DNA from: Chitinophaga sp. S165
GTDB taxonomy: Bacteria; Bacteroidota; Bacteroidia; Chitinophagales; Chitinophagaceae
Length of the DNA: 64,000 nucleotides
Direction: 5' to 3'
Assembly: GCF_003182155.1 (NCBI RefSeq)
Contig: NZ_QGTG01000002.1
Coordinates: 682,001-746,000 of the forward strand
Notes under the pieces: model-generated
What the model was told of the DNA's origin: nothing
What the model saw: only the letters and a program-made list of their open reading frames with translations
Database searches by the model: none
Translations under genes and position numbers: made by a program
In this document: in pieces, positions 8,726 through 16,932 of the stretch
How the letters are laid out: every line of letters begins with the position of its first letter
Numbering within the stretch: position 1 is the stretch's first letter

Positions 8726-10204
8726 GTGTATCAGATATTATATTTTCTTTGGGGTTCCGATTGGCACATAGCATTGAAAATCATAGGATATGTGCTCATC
8801 TCACTTTCCTTCATCGGAGTAGTAGGCACGATCTTGCTGGAAAATCGTAATCCGGTCAAGGCAATGGCTTACATCCTGCTTTTGTCTTTCGTACCCATAC
8901 TGGGACTAGTAGTATATTACTATCTCGGAAGAGATCTTCGTAAGAAACGTCGTTTCACACTCAAAGGAAGTAAGGACGAAACCTTGATGTTGCGTTACTG
9001 GGAATCTCAAAGAAGAGAAATAGAACAACTACAGATTCAGTTAAGACATCTTGTAGCAAGCAAGCAGGAAATATCTGCTATGTTACTGAACACAAGACAC
9101 TCCGTACTTTCCCGTAATAATCGTGTTCAACTCCTGCTGAATGGAGAAGAAAAGTTTCCTGCAGTAATGGAAGCGTTAAAAGCAGCAAAGCATCACATAC
9201 ATATAGAATACTACATTTTTGCCGCAGATGATGTAGGAAATGAGGTGGCCAATATATTAGTGGAAAAATTAAAAGAAGGTGTTGAGGTCAGGTTTATATA
9301 TGATGATCTGGGAAGTGATGACATAGGCGACATCCCGGATATGCTGGAAGAACATGGCGCAGAAGTCTTTTCATTTTCTCCTGTACTGATCAATTTTTAT
9401 CTCAATGCTAACTACCGCGATCACCGGAAGATTATTGTCATAGATGGTGAAGTAGGATTTACAGGTGGAATCAATATGGATGGCCGTTATCTTAATAATG
9501 ATAAACATCCTGTATTCTGGAGAGACACACATCTGAAGCTGGAAGGAGATGTTGTAAATTTATTACAGCTACAGTTTATGATGAGTTATCGTTACTGTAG
9601 TAAAAAAACATTTGATTTCGGTCCTCCTTACTTTCAACGTTCCGAACTCCGCGAGAATTGTTTTGCAGATATTGTTGCCAGCGGTCCTGATTCAGATTTC
9701 CCTATGGCCATGCAAACCATACTTATGGCGATTAACGTAGCGAGACGTTCCATCCGCATAAGTAATCCGTACTTCATTCCGAATGAACAAATATTGACTG
9801 CGCTACAGATGGCTGCACTCGCAGGTAAAAATGTACAACTGATCTTGCCTTTCCGGGGAGATTCATTTTTTGTTCAACACGCAGCACAATCATACATCAA
9901 GTCTATGCTTGATGCAGGCGTAAAAGTTTATTTCTATCAGAAGGGTTTTATACATGCTAAGTCAATTGCAATAGATGACAATCTTGCAATTGTTGGTTCT
10001 GTCAATCTTGATTACCGCAGTTTCTATCTGAACAGCGAAATTGCTGTAGTCATTTACGATAAACAATTCGTTCATAAACTAAATGCAGCTTTCGAGCAAG
10101 ACCTACACGACTCAGTTCATATTGAACGCCGGCTGTGGAAAAACCGCTCGATCTGGCAAAGGTTCATTGACGCGGTATGTAGATTATTAACTCCCTTATT
10201 ATAA
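8726..10204 (+). CDS. cls: Cardiolipin synthase (two-HKD phospholipase D family)
   Basis: 492 residues, starting at GTG. Two N-terminal membrane helices (about residues 15-37 and 45-68) are followed by two phospholipase D active-site motifs: HRKIIVID near H233 and HAKSIAIDD near H410, each with a trailing GG or GS. This is the standard bacterial cardiolipin synthase layout. It joins two phosphatidylglycerols, or phosphatidylglycerol and a second donor, into cardiolipin at the inner membrane. The GTG start is chosen because it precedes the first membrane helix and no upstream ATG fits. It lies divergently from the helicase gene with a 118-bp AT-rich gap. Nothing suggests it belongs to the defence module. 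Confidence 0.93.
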   Translation: MYQILYFLWGSDWHIALKIIGYVLISLSFIGVVGTILLENRNPVKAMAYILLLSFVPILGLVVYYYLGRDLRKKRRFTLKGSKDETLMLRYWESQRREIEQLQIQLRHLVASKQEISAMLLNTRHSVLSRNNRVQLLLNGEEKFPAVMEALKAAKHHIHIEYYIFAADDVGNEVANILVEKLKEGVEVRFIYDDLGSDDIGDIPDMLEEHGAEVFSFSPVLINFYLNANYRDHRKIIVIDGEVGFTGGINMDGRYLNNDKHPVFWRDTHLKLEGDVVNLLQLQFMMSYRYCSKKTFDFGPPYFQRSELRENCFADIVASGPDSDFPMAMQTILMAINVARRSIRISNPYFIPNEQILTALQMAALAGKNVQLILPFRGDSFFVQHAAQSYIKSMLDAGVKVYFYQKGFIHAKSIAIDDNLAIVGSVNLDYRSFYLNSEIAVVIYDKQFVHKLNAAFEQDLHDSVHIERRLWKNRSIWQRFIDAVCRLLTPLL

Positions 10205-10211
10205 TAGATGA

Positions 10212-10565
10212 TCAAACATCATCATCGTTAGTCTCTTCCAGGTCTTCATGTCTGTCACCACCCAGACTGTAGTAATTATTCTCTTCATCTTCTTCTCCGA
10301 TCCGTTCATTCTCATCATCAAGATCAGAACCTGGAACATCAAGTCCTTCTTCTTCTTCTTCCAAATCATCCAGATTACCAGACGACTCTCTGGCTAATTC
10401 ATTATTGATCCTGGAAGACCTGGTTACTTGTTCGACATCCAGATCTTCCTGTTCCCCTCTTGAGGTAATATCTTCACTCGCCGGATAAGCAGGATAACCT
10501 GGGAACTTTTCATCTTCGTTCAATTCGGATTTTTTATCTGTCGGTTTTGTCACTTTCTTTTTCAT
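10212..10565 (-). CDS. Small, highly acidic protein of unknown function
   Basis: 117 residues. A short lysine-rich N-terminus (MKKKVTKPTDKK) precedes a PGYPAYPASEDI segment (around residues 23-34) that I recall as a conserved motif in small Bacteroidota proteins. The rest is dominated by Glu and Asp, with runs of E and D around residues 65-100, and is probably disordered. There is no signal peptide, membrane segment or cysteine. It ends 7 bp from the convergent cls stop. No function can be assigned. The conserved PASEDI-type motif and the plausible upstream region argue that it is real and not a shadow of low-complexity DNA. Confidence 0.7.
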   Translation of the reverse strand: MKKKVTKPTDKKSELNEDEKFPGYPAYPASEDITSRGEQEDLDVEQVTRSSRINNELARESSGNLDDLEEEEEGLDVPGSDLDDENERIGEEDEENNYYSLGGDRHEDLEETNDDDV

Positions 10566-10633
10566 AGCTGATCCTTTTTAATTTTCTCTGAAAAAGTTAT
10601 GCCAATCGGATGCGCTACATTTTTCCCTTCATT

Positions 10634-11764
10634 TTAATTACTGCCGATCATTTTCAAACAGACTGGTTTTGGAACTTTGATTTCATGTCCGGTAGCTTTT
10701 AACAGCCCGGTAGTTTTATTTCTTTTAAACACCACTACATTATCAGAATCCTGATTAGCTACTAACAAAAAGTTACCGTCAGGCTCAATCATAAAATTAC
10801 GTGGCGCTTTTCCACCAGTTGCCTGTTCGCCTTTTTTAACCAGTTGCCCGTTTTTACGATCTATACTGTAGATAACAATATTATTCAACTTATCTCTGTT
10901 CGAAGCATACAAAAATTTTCCATCTGGAGAAACATGAATATCTGCTCCGGAGATAGGTCCTTTATATGCAGCGGGTAAAGTTGACAAAGTCTGAAAAGGA
11001 ATCAGCCTTCCCCTCACATAATTAAAGGCGGTAACTTTTCCGTCCAGTTCATGAATGATGTAAGCCCACTTTCCATTGGGATGAAAAGTGATATGTCTCG
11101 GACCAGATCCCGGCGGTAGCAAAGCATACCCGGTATCAGCGGGTACCAATGGTAATACGTCACCCTGTCTGTATGAATAAATAACTACCTGGTCTATCCC
11201 AAGATCCGATACATATAATGAATGATGGTCCGGACCAAATACTGTACAATGTACATGTGGTTTTTCCTGACGGTTTTTATTTGGTCCTGTACCTGTATGC
11301 TCAATGGTTTGCACCGGTGCATCAATTTTTCCATCTGCCCGAACCGGTAATACAGATAAACTTCCTCCACTGTAGTTTCCAACGATCACATATTTTCCAT
11401 CCTGGTCAGTAGTAATATAACAGGGCGCAGCTCCTCCCGAAGATTGTTTATTTAAAAAAGTTAAGGTTCCACTCGTTGTGTCCCATTCAAAAGCACTTAC
11501 TCCCCCTTCATTATTTTCATTGACAGCATACACATGTTTCTGATCAGGTGCAATAACCAGGTAAGACGGATTATTTATATTTTTTGTAGTGCTCACATAA
11601 CGTAATGCTCCGGTACTGTTGTTGAACGCGTAAACATTAATCCCTTCTTCCTCATTTTTTGTATAGGTGCCTATCAATAAATATTTTTCTTTCGTGGTAT
11701 CAGTTTGTGCTGCTAACATAGTTGACGATAGTAAAACCGTGGAGGTGAGTAAAATATTGAGCAT
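10634..11764 (-). CDS. Exported lactonase-family beta-propeller (6-phosphogluconolactonase-like)
   Basis: 376 residues with an N-terminal signal peptide (hydrophobic residues ~2-18, cleavage probable after MLAAQ). The mature part shows repeated blades such as YVIVGNYSGG, HVHCTVFGPD, GSGPRHITFHPNG and APRNFMIEPDG. These are typical of the seven-bladed lactonase family (PF10282) that includes Pgl/YbhE. Cytoplasmic members hydrolyse 6-phosphogluconolactone. This one is predicted to be periplasmic, so its physiological substrate is uncertain and may be another sugar lactone. It appears to be transcribed alone, with a convergent neighbour neither upstream nor downstream. Confidence 0.85.
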   Translation of the reverse strand: MLNILLTSTVLLSSTMLAAQTDTTKEKYLLIGTYTKNEEEGINVYAFNNSTGALRYVSTTKNINNPSYLVIAPDQKHVYAVNENNEGGVSAFEWDTTSGTLTFLNKQSSGGAAPCYITTDQDGKYVIVGNYSGGSLSVLPVRADGKIDAPVQTIEHTGTGPNKNRQEKPHVHCTVFGPDHHSLYVSDLGIDQVVIYSYRQGDVLPLVPADTGYALLPPGSGPRHITFHPNGKWAYIIHELDGKVTAFNYVRGRLIPFQTLSTLPAAYKGPISGADIHVSPDGKFLYASNRDKLNNIVIYSIDRKNGQLVKKGEQATGGKAPRNFMIEPDGNFLLVANQDSDNVVVFKRNKTTGLLKATGHEIKVPKPVCLKMIGSN

Positions 11765-11965
11765 ACATTGGGACTTTTTAGGTAAGACAAATTACTAAAT
11801 ATGACATAAAGTAAGAAAAAGCAATTTTAAGGCCTCTTTTTTCAATTACATCCCATTTTGAACCAAACATATTATTCAACATAAGATCGTTGAAATTTCG
11901 GGAGATAATGAGACCGACTAAAAAATTCATAATTATCTGATAATCAATAAATAATGAATTTTAGG

Positions 11966-11999
11966 ATAAAAAAGCCCAGTCCGAAGAAACGGACCGGGT
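11966..11999 (-). terminator. Terminator-like hairpin reading on the minus strand
   Basis: Read on the minus strand, CCCGGTCCG, loop TTTCTT, CGGACTGGG is followed by a T-rich run (GCTTTTTTATCC). The stem contains one mismatch. No recognised gene lies immediately upstream on this strand, since mnmG has its own hairpin 340 bp earlier. It could therefore end an unannotated small RNA or peptide transcript. Confidence 0.6.
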
Positions 12000-12340
12000 A
12001 TTATATACTTCTAATTTAACCTTAACTTTAATCGTTAATAATTTATGTTGAATACAATATTATCGGGAACGGTGCCACGTTACATTTGATGCAACGTCAC
12101 ACTTATCCGAATAGTTAGAATAGTTGAAATAATTTGTTGATGAAATTTTCCAGGAAATCCGGTGGTGAATAAATCCATAGGCTCACTAAATAGTCATTAG
12201 TGGAACTGGCTATAAATAAATTTCAACCTGCTTCGTTAGAAATTCTTCGTGGATGAAAATTGTGTCGGTCGTGTCATAGGTTCAATCTCTTTCATCTTTT
12301 TTCAGGGTCCAGATATTTTGGTCGACAAACGAATATAGAC

Positions 12341-12378
12341 AAAAAAAATACATGCCCATAGAAAGCATGTATTTTTAT
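12341..12378 (-). terminator. Rho-independent terminator of mnmG
   Basis: AAATACATGC and GCATGTATTT form a perfect 10-bp stem with a 9-nt loop. On the minus strand it ends in a run of eight T residues. It lies 24 bp beyond the mnmG stop codon. Confidence 0.85.
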
Positions 12379-12401
12379 TTTCGATTCAATAAATATTTTC
12401 A

Positions 12402-14270
12402 TTACCTCCCCATATACACCATCAGGATCTGTACATCACTTGGATTCACTCCACTTATTCTACTTGCCTGACCCAATGTACGTGGCCGGATTTTATTAAA
12501 TTTCTGTCTTGCCTCGGTACTCAATGAAACGAGTTTTGCATAATCAAAACTATCTGGTATGATCAGATCTTCCATCTGGCTCATTCTTTTTACCAGGTCA
12601 TTTTCCTTTTCTATATACACTTCATACTTGATCTGAATTTCCGCCTGTTCCAAAACTTCATCACTAAATTCAGAAAGCGCTTTTCCGATTTTCGCTACGT
12701 TGTTCTTCATGGAAAAAATATCCAGGGAAGGCCGTAATAAAATTTGGTAAGCGCGCATTCTCTGTGGAAGTGGTGAACTATTTTTTTCTATCAAAAGGTG
12801 ATTGATCTCTTCCGGATCGATCGGTAATTCTTTCAAAATACTTTTTATCTTTTCTACCCCTTCCCTTTTCAAAGTCACTTTGTCAAATCTGTTTTGTCCG
12901 GCCAGTCCCATTTCAAAACTTCTTTCTGTCAATCGAAGGTCTGCATTATCCTGTCTTAATAAAGTTCTGAATTCAGCTCTTGATGTAAACATGCGATAAG
13001 GTTCATCGGTTCCTTTATTAATCAGGTCATCAATTAACACTCCGATATAAGCTTCACTTCTTTTCAACACAAATGGCGCCTGACCTTTTGCTTTCAGGTG
13101 AGCATTGATACCAGCCATTAGTCCCTGACAAGCTGCCTCCTCATATCCGGTCGTTCCATTAATTTGTCCAGCAAAAAATAAATGTTGGATATGTTTTGTT
13201 TCCAGGGAGAACTGTAACTGTGTTGGCGGGAAGTAATCATATTCGATCGCATACCCTGGACGGAACATTTTTACATTCTCAAATCCGGGAACTAACTGCA
13301 GTGCTTTATATTGTACGTCTTCCGGAAGGGATGTTGAAAACCCATTGACATAAATTTCTACGGTGTTCCAACCTTCCGGCTCAACAAATAGTTGGTGCCT
13401 GTCTCTTTCCGCAAATCTGTTTATCTTATCTTCAATACTTGGACAGTACCTGGGTCCTACTCCCTGAATCCTTCCCTGAAACATAGGTGATCTGTCAAAT
13501 CCTGTTTTCAACATTTCATGTACCTTATCACTGGTGTAAGTGATATGACAACTTCTCTGTTGTTCAGGTTTAATCTTTTCAATGTCCAGATAAGAAAACC
13601 CAGTGATCACATCATCACCTGGCTGTTCTTCCATTTTTGAATAGTCCAGACTTCTTGCATCAATTCTGGGAGGTGTTCCTGTTTTTAAACGATCACTTTC
13701 GAAACCGAGAGAAACAAGTTGTTCAGTGATTCCGGTAGCTGCTTTTTCTGCAACCCTTCCTCCCCCGAACTGTTTATCTCCGATATGCATTACTCCATTC
13801 AGAAAAGTACCATTAGTCAGTACAACTGATTTTGCTTTTATTTCGTGACCGAGTCCGGTTACTACTCCATAACAAACCCCATCTTTAACAAGTAATCCTT
13901 TTACCATGTCCTGGTAAAAGTCCACATTTGGAGTTTGCTCCAATGCTTCCCTCCACTTTGCGGCAAATAGCATCCTGTCATTCTGAGTACGAGGGCTCCA
14001 CATAGCTGGTCCTTTTGAACGGTTCAGCATGCGGAACTGTATCATTGATTGATCTGTAACAATACCGGAGTATCCACCCAGCGCATCAATTTCTCTTACT
14101 ATTTGCCCTTTAGCGATACCACCCATTGCTGGGTTGCAACTCATCTGCGCTATAGTTTGCATATTCATGGTCACCAGTAATACTTTGGATCCCATATTTG
14201 CAGCAGCTGCCGCTGCCTCGCAACCGGCATGTCCGGCGCCTACCACAATAACATCGTAAGATGGAAACAT
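12402..14270 (-). CDS. mnmG: tRNA uridine-5-carboxymethylaminomethyl modification enzyme MnmG (GidA)
   Basis: 622 residues from the MFPSYDV start. The longer frame to 14294 adds eight unconserved residues, and MFPSYDV directly precedes the FAD-binding VVGAGHAGCEAA motif. Other family signatures are CNPAMGGIAKG, GTFLNG, GGGR, SIEDKINRF, INGTTGYEEAACQG and the C-terminal GVNPSDV. With MnmE, MnmG installs the cmnm5 group on U34 of certain tRNAs, using FAD and NADH. In many bacteria gidA lies beside the chromosome origin and parAB. Here a parS-like palindrome sits 51 bp upstream of the start and a second lies 2 kb away. A TACTTTTG promoter element lies 22 bp upstream of the start. Confidence 0.97.
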   Translation of the reverse strand: MFPSYDVIVVGAGHAGCEAAAAAANMGSKVLLVTMNMQTIAQMSCNPAMGGIAKGQIVREIDALGGYSGIVTDQSMIQFRMLNRSKGPAMWSPRTQNDRMLFAAKWREALEQTPNVDFYQDMVKGLLVKDGVCYGVVTGLGHEIKAKSVVLTNGTFLNGVMHIGDKQFGGGRVAEKAATGITEQLVSLGFESDRLKTGTPPRIDARSLDYSKMEEQPGDDVITGFSYLDIEKIKPEQQRSCHITYTSDKVHEMLKTGFDRSPMFQGRIQGVGPRYCPSIEDKINRFAERDRHQLFVEPEGWNTVEIYVNGFSTSLPEDVQYKALQLVPGFENVKMFRPGYAIEYDYFPPTQLQFSLETKHIQHLFFAGQINGTTGYEEAACQGLMAGINAHLKAKGQAPFVLKRSEAYIGVLIDDLINKGTDEPYRMFTSRAEFRTLLRQDNADLRLTERSFEMGLAGQNRFDKVTLKREGVEKIKSILKELPIDPEEINHLLIEKNSSPLPQRMRAYQILLRPSLDIFSMKNNVAKIGKALSEFSDEVLEQAEIQIKYEVYIEKENDLVKRMSQMEDLIIPDSFDYAKLVSLSTEARQKFNKIRPRTLGQASRISGVNPSDVQILMVYMGR

Positions 14271-14291
14271 AATCTTGTTTAAATAGAAATG

Positions 14292-14299
14292 CAAAAGTA
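14292..14299 (-). promoter_or_regulatory. Bacteroidota-type -7 element (TACTTTTG) of mnmG
   Basis: On the minus strand TACTTTTG matches the Bacteroidota -7 consensus TAnnTTTG, 22 bp before the chosen mnmG start. No clear -33 TTG is visible. The -33 position falls at the edge of the parS-like palindrome at 14321, so ParB binding there could affect transcription. Confidence 0.55.
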
Positions 14300-14320
14300 C
14301 ATAGAAGGAAGGACATATAA

Positions 14321-14336
14321 TGTTCCACGTGGAACA
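14321..14336. promoter_or_regulatory. parS: parS-like ParB-binding palindrome, copy 1
   Basis: TGTTCCACGTGGAACA is a perfect 16-bp palindrome. It differs from the widely conserved chromosomal parS consensus (TGTTNCACGTGAAACA) only by making that site fully symmetric. It lies directly upstream of mnmG. ParB loads at such sites and spreads to organise origin segregation. An identical copy occurs at 16280. Confidence 0.85.
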
Positions 14337-14668
14337 TGTTGTTTATTGTTGTGAAGCACACGGAGGAGTTATATAAATATTACATGTTCAGGCCAGATTC
14401 TTTTTATAAACATGTTCCATATGTTGATCCCCCATTAGCGAACCACAATATCCCTAACGAATAGTTTCCTCACAAACATGAAAGATAACCAAAGTTTAAA
14501 CGGACCAGGTTGAAAACCTGGGAGATTCGTGTGATCAGGTCACAGCCATGCCTATCCACTTTTAACGCGGAACAACACATATCAAAATAATCCATGCCAG
14601 GCTGGTAAACGTATTCGAGAATGTTCCTTAACCAGAAAGAAGCCATTCATAAACCGTGAAGACGGTTT
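14337..14668. other. Gene-free interval upstream of mnmG
   Basis: About 330 bp beyond the parS-like site, towards the start-distal side of the 14669-15208 gene. I see no open frame with coding character, no tRNA and no strong hairpin. It is moderately AT-rich and contains the 3' flank of the next minus-strand gene. Confidence 0.4.
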
Positions 14669-15208
14669 TTATGTAAGCAGCAATTCTTTCACCGTTCGGT
14701 TTCCCGGTAAATCTCTTACGTCTACAATGACCTTACCGCCTGCAGGCAGTGCAGTGGCTATATAATACCAATCTACTCCGTTCCTGCCTAAAACTGCCCG
14801 CCCACGCTCGGTAATAACACCGTCACCGTCTATTACTTTTACCTCCACTTCCGCTACCCGGAACTCATCTTTGGCAGTCACCACAACCTCCTGGTCTTCT
14901 AACCTGATGTTTTGTACTTCGGGACTGCGGTAAGCATCCTTCACCGCCATATTATAGGCATTTTGCCCCGGCCCGGCCAGCGATTCATAGTAAGCCTTGA
15001 TCTGCGGATCTTCCAGCATAATATGTGCACGCATCGAAGCGACAGTCATCTTATGCCTTGCTTCTAACTGCTTTTGGGTAGGCTTTTTCCGAGAAGGGCC
15101 GCGTTTCTTCGCCATAATGATTTGCCCATTCCTTTCGTAGATCGTGATCTGTTTGCCGAGGGTGCCCCGGACAAGTTGCATGAGGATATTGTCTTTAACA
15201 ATGGCCAT
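14669..15208 (-). CDS. Conserved hypothetical protein with basic N-terminal region
   Basis: 179 residues with no signal peptide or membrane segment. The N-terminal half is basic (KKRGPSRKKPTQKQLEARHK at about residues 33-52) and helical. The C-terminal half is beta-rich (VVVTAKDEFRVAEVEVKV around residue 110) and has the feel of an immunoglobulin-like or carboxypeptidase-regulatory fold. I recall similar proteins as a lineage-expanded family in Chitinophagaceae but cannot name a function. DNA or RNA binding is possible from the charge alone. It lies between two parS-like sites. An 11-bp-periodic repeat array begins 44 bp upstream of its start, so the array may occupy its control region. Confidence 0.7.
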   Translation of the reverse strand: MAIVKDNILMQLVRGTLGKQITIYERNGQIIMAKKRGPSRKKPTQKQLEARHKMTVASMRAHIMLEDPQIKAYYESLAGPGQNAYNMAVKDAYRSPEVQNIRLEDQEVVVTAKDEFRVAEVEVKVIDGDGVITERGRAVLGRNGVDWYYIATALPAGGKVIVDVRDLPGNRTVKELLLT

Positions 15209-15251
15209 AAAAAGGTCGTTTTGAGGTTAGTACTACAAGTTTCCTGTATCG

Positions 15252-15392
15252 TTTTACTAAGGTACGTATAAGCTTACCAATATGTAACTAAAAGGTCATT
15301 TAAAGGTCACTTCAATATCGATTTGATATATAAATGCCCTTTAAATATCCTTTTGGTAACCTTTTAGTAAGCTTATATCAAGCCAGTAGAAA
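15252..15392. repeat. 11-bp-periodic inverted repeat array, 5 + 5 units
   Basis: Five left units end in GG or a variant at 11-bp intervals, e.g. TAACTAAAAGG (15285-15295) and TCATTTAAAGG (15296-15306). Five right units begin with CC or a variant at 11-bp intervals, e.g. CCTTTTGGTAA (15349-15359) and CCTTTTAGTAA (15360-15370). The right units are roughly the reverse complement of the left. A 31-bp centre separates the halves. The outer units are degenerate. No frame runs through it. Confidence 0.75.
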
Positions 15393-16246
15393 ACCTATTG
15401 GGACACTGTAGAAGGATAACTATAATGAAGAGTCTATTATCCTGATGTGAGGAAACTGGCGGATTGCCAAAACCAACCGGTTCGGGGACTGCGACGCAAG
15501 CGGGTAAAGGAAAGAATTTGTCTTGAACGGTCTGAAATTTATGCTGAACACAAATCCCCGGTTTTTAACTTGATCCGTTAAACACTCACATTTGACCTAT
15601 CTGTTTTAGGTCCCATCCGATTCACCATTCAAAAGATATGACAGCAGTAGTATTTTGGGGGGACCGGCCCAATCATATTTTAAAAATGAAATATGAAATT
15701 AAAGTACCTCCCATTTAACTAAACTCTGAAGATGGTATGTGCGCTTTAGAAATCTGGCCGGCCATACCTGATATTGGGTGTAAGACTATACTGACGGGCC
15801 AGTCTGTATATAAAGCATGTGTTTCCTCCCTACTCCCTTTCAACCACGCTAACCACCATTTTCTCCAAAACGACATAAATACCCCATATATAGTAACATA
15901 TGAGTTATCATTATTTACCTCTTACGATATTAAAAAGTGTGCATGTATCAAAGAACTACCATTTGACGTGAGGTTATTAATCTCGGACAAAGGATAGAGA
16001 TAAAAATTGTATACGGTCCGGGAGACTAAACATTGGGGTAATATTTCCATCAAGGATCTTTGTATGCCAACCGAGCTTAGTAAGGTGTGAGAATTGCATA
16101 TATCAATTTCTGATAAAAGATCTTTTAGCTTGGGTTAATACAATGTAAAGGTGCGCATCTATCAGAACAAAGTATCGAATTCTTTCCTTCTGGAATTGAG
16201 ATCAATACCACCCTATTTCTTTCCCATCAATATTTCCAAAATAAGA
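15393..16246. other. Gene-free interval between repeat array and ybeY terminator
   Basis: About 850 bp without a supported gene. The longest frame (15737-15997, 86 codons) has poor coding character and no recognisable family. I see no tRNA, rRNA, IS end or strong hairpin. It lies between the two parS-like sites and could be decayed coding sequence or spacer. Confidence 0.45.
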
Positions 16247-16273
16247 AAACCCGAACCTTAGTAGTTCGGGTTT
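16247..16273 (-). terminator. Rho-independent terminator of ybeY
   Basis: AAACCCGAAC and GTTCGGGTTT form a perfect 10-bp stem with a 7-nt loop. On the minus strand it continues into TTCTTATTTT. It follows ybeY, and the second parS-like palindrome lies between the ybeY stop and this hairpin. Confidence 0.8.
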
Positions 16274-16279
16274 CGTAAA

Positions 16280-16295
16280 TGTTCCACGTGGAACA
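16280..16295. promoter_or_regulatory. parS: parS-like ParB-binding palindrome, copy 2
   Basis: TGTTCCACGTGGAACA, identical to the copy at 14321 and perfectly palindromic. It sits in the 10-bp-wide gap zone between the ybeY stop (16306) and its terminator, so it would be transcribed as 3' untranslated sequence. Two identical sites within 2 kb fit a chromosomal parS cluster. Confidence 0.85.
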
Positions 16296-16305
16296 TAATA
16301 AGTTT

Positions 16306-16728
16306 CTATCCAAAGTAAAGCTCGAGACACTCATTTTCCTTCTCCCTCATAAGAGCGGATTGATCTTTTGTTTTGTCCTTATAACCACATAAGTGCAAAG
16401 CTCCATGAAAAATTACCCTATGTAATTCCTGTTCTTCTGTTACACCAAACTTCATGGCATTTTCCTTAACCCTATCAACACTAATATAAATCTCCCCTTC
16501 GGTAACATCAGGATCCTCCCCCAATTCAAAAGTAACTATATCGGTCAGCGTATCGTGTTGTAAAAACTCCTGATTAATCTGCAGTAGATACTCGTCAGTG
16601 CAGAACACATACTGCAAATTTTGTAGCCCCTGCCCTTCTCTGGCAAATAAATCTTTAATAAAAGCCTTCAACCTGGTCTTGTTCTTCAGATTTAACTTCA
16701 CCTCATGAGGGGCAAAATTGATAGCCAT
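16306..16728 (-). CDS. ybeY: Endoribonuclease YbeY / rRNA maturation factor
   Basis: 140 residues, normal length. YbeY is a zinc metalloprotein needed for 16S rRNA 3'-end maturation and ribosome quality control. The motif region reads FHGALHLCGYKDK, with H108 and H112 as the first two ligands of the H-x3-H-x5-H motif. The third position, 118, is Asp and not His. I recall Bacteroidota YbeY proteins having this KDK form, so it is probably a lineage feature with Asp as a possible ligand and not a defect. It is transcribed towards mnmG, with its own terminator. Confidence 0.95.
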   Translation of the reverse strand: MAINFAPHEVKLNLKNKTRLKAFIKDLFAREGQGLQNLQYVFCTDEYLLQINQEFLQHDTLTDIVTFELGEDPDVTEGEIYISVDRVKENAMKFGVTEEQELHRVIFHGALHLCGYKDKTKDQSALMREKENECLELYFG

Positions 16729-16804
16729 AAGCAGTATTCTTCGTTTTATAAGTAATTGAGAATGTAAAAATATGGTGAAATTTCGGTTTCACCCTACTCT
16801 GTCT

Positions 16805-16835
16805 TTGTTCGATTGATACCCAGCCTGTACCTTTG
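16805..16835 (+). promoter_or_regulatory. Bacteroidota-type promoter of feoA
   Basis: TTG at 16805-16807, a 20-bp spacer and TACCTTTG at 16828-16835 match the Bacteroidota -33/-7 layout. The feoA start lies about 100 bp downstream. Confidence 0.6.
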
Positions 16836-16932
16836 CTCCGTCAGGAAATCGAGACCTTAGTGAGATATACAATTTATCAACTGCTAAGTTTGAGAAAGAA
16901 AGCACCAGGCATTAAAGATTAAATTACAACGG

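Larger units (their letters stand above)
11765..12401. other. Gene-free interval between the lactonase gene and mnmG
   Basis: No convincing protein gene. The interval holds the mnmG terminator (12341-12378) and a second minus-strand terminator-like hairpin (11966-11999). The ~340 bp between them could be a small minus-strand transcript. A 35-codon minus-strand open frame (12118-12222, stop at 12115-12117) ends in PPDFLENFINKLFQLF, which looks amphipathic, but it has no ATG start and may be chance. Confidence 0.4.

Noticed and set aside
8726..10204. PLD-motif protein next to a helicase, as in Mokosh defence systems
   Set aside because: The protein has two N-terminal membrane helices and two HKD motifs at cardiolipin synthase positions, and it is divergently transcribed from the helicase. 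It is an ordinary cls.
12000..12340. Candidate tmRNA, RNase P or 6S RNA in the gap after mnmG
   Set aside because: No tRNA-like ends, no T-arm sequence and no P4 motif were found; kept only as an unnamed possible transcript.
14410..14425. ATGTTCCATATGTTG, resembling a third parS site
   Set aside because: It lacks the central CACGTG and is not a palindrome beyond a few bases.
15421..15540. GC-richer patch with GGAAACTGGCGG and GACGCAAGCGGGT, at first suggestive of RNase P or another structured RNA
   Set aside because: None of the universally conserved RNase P, tmRNA or SRP motifs are present and the surrounding pairing is poor.
15737..15997. 86-codon open frame between the parS-like sites
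   Set aside because: No plausible ribosome binding site, irregular composition and no family resemblance; treated as non-coding.
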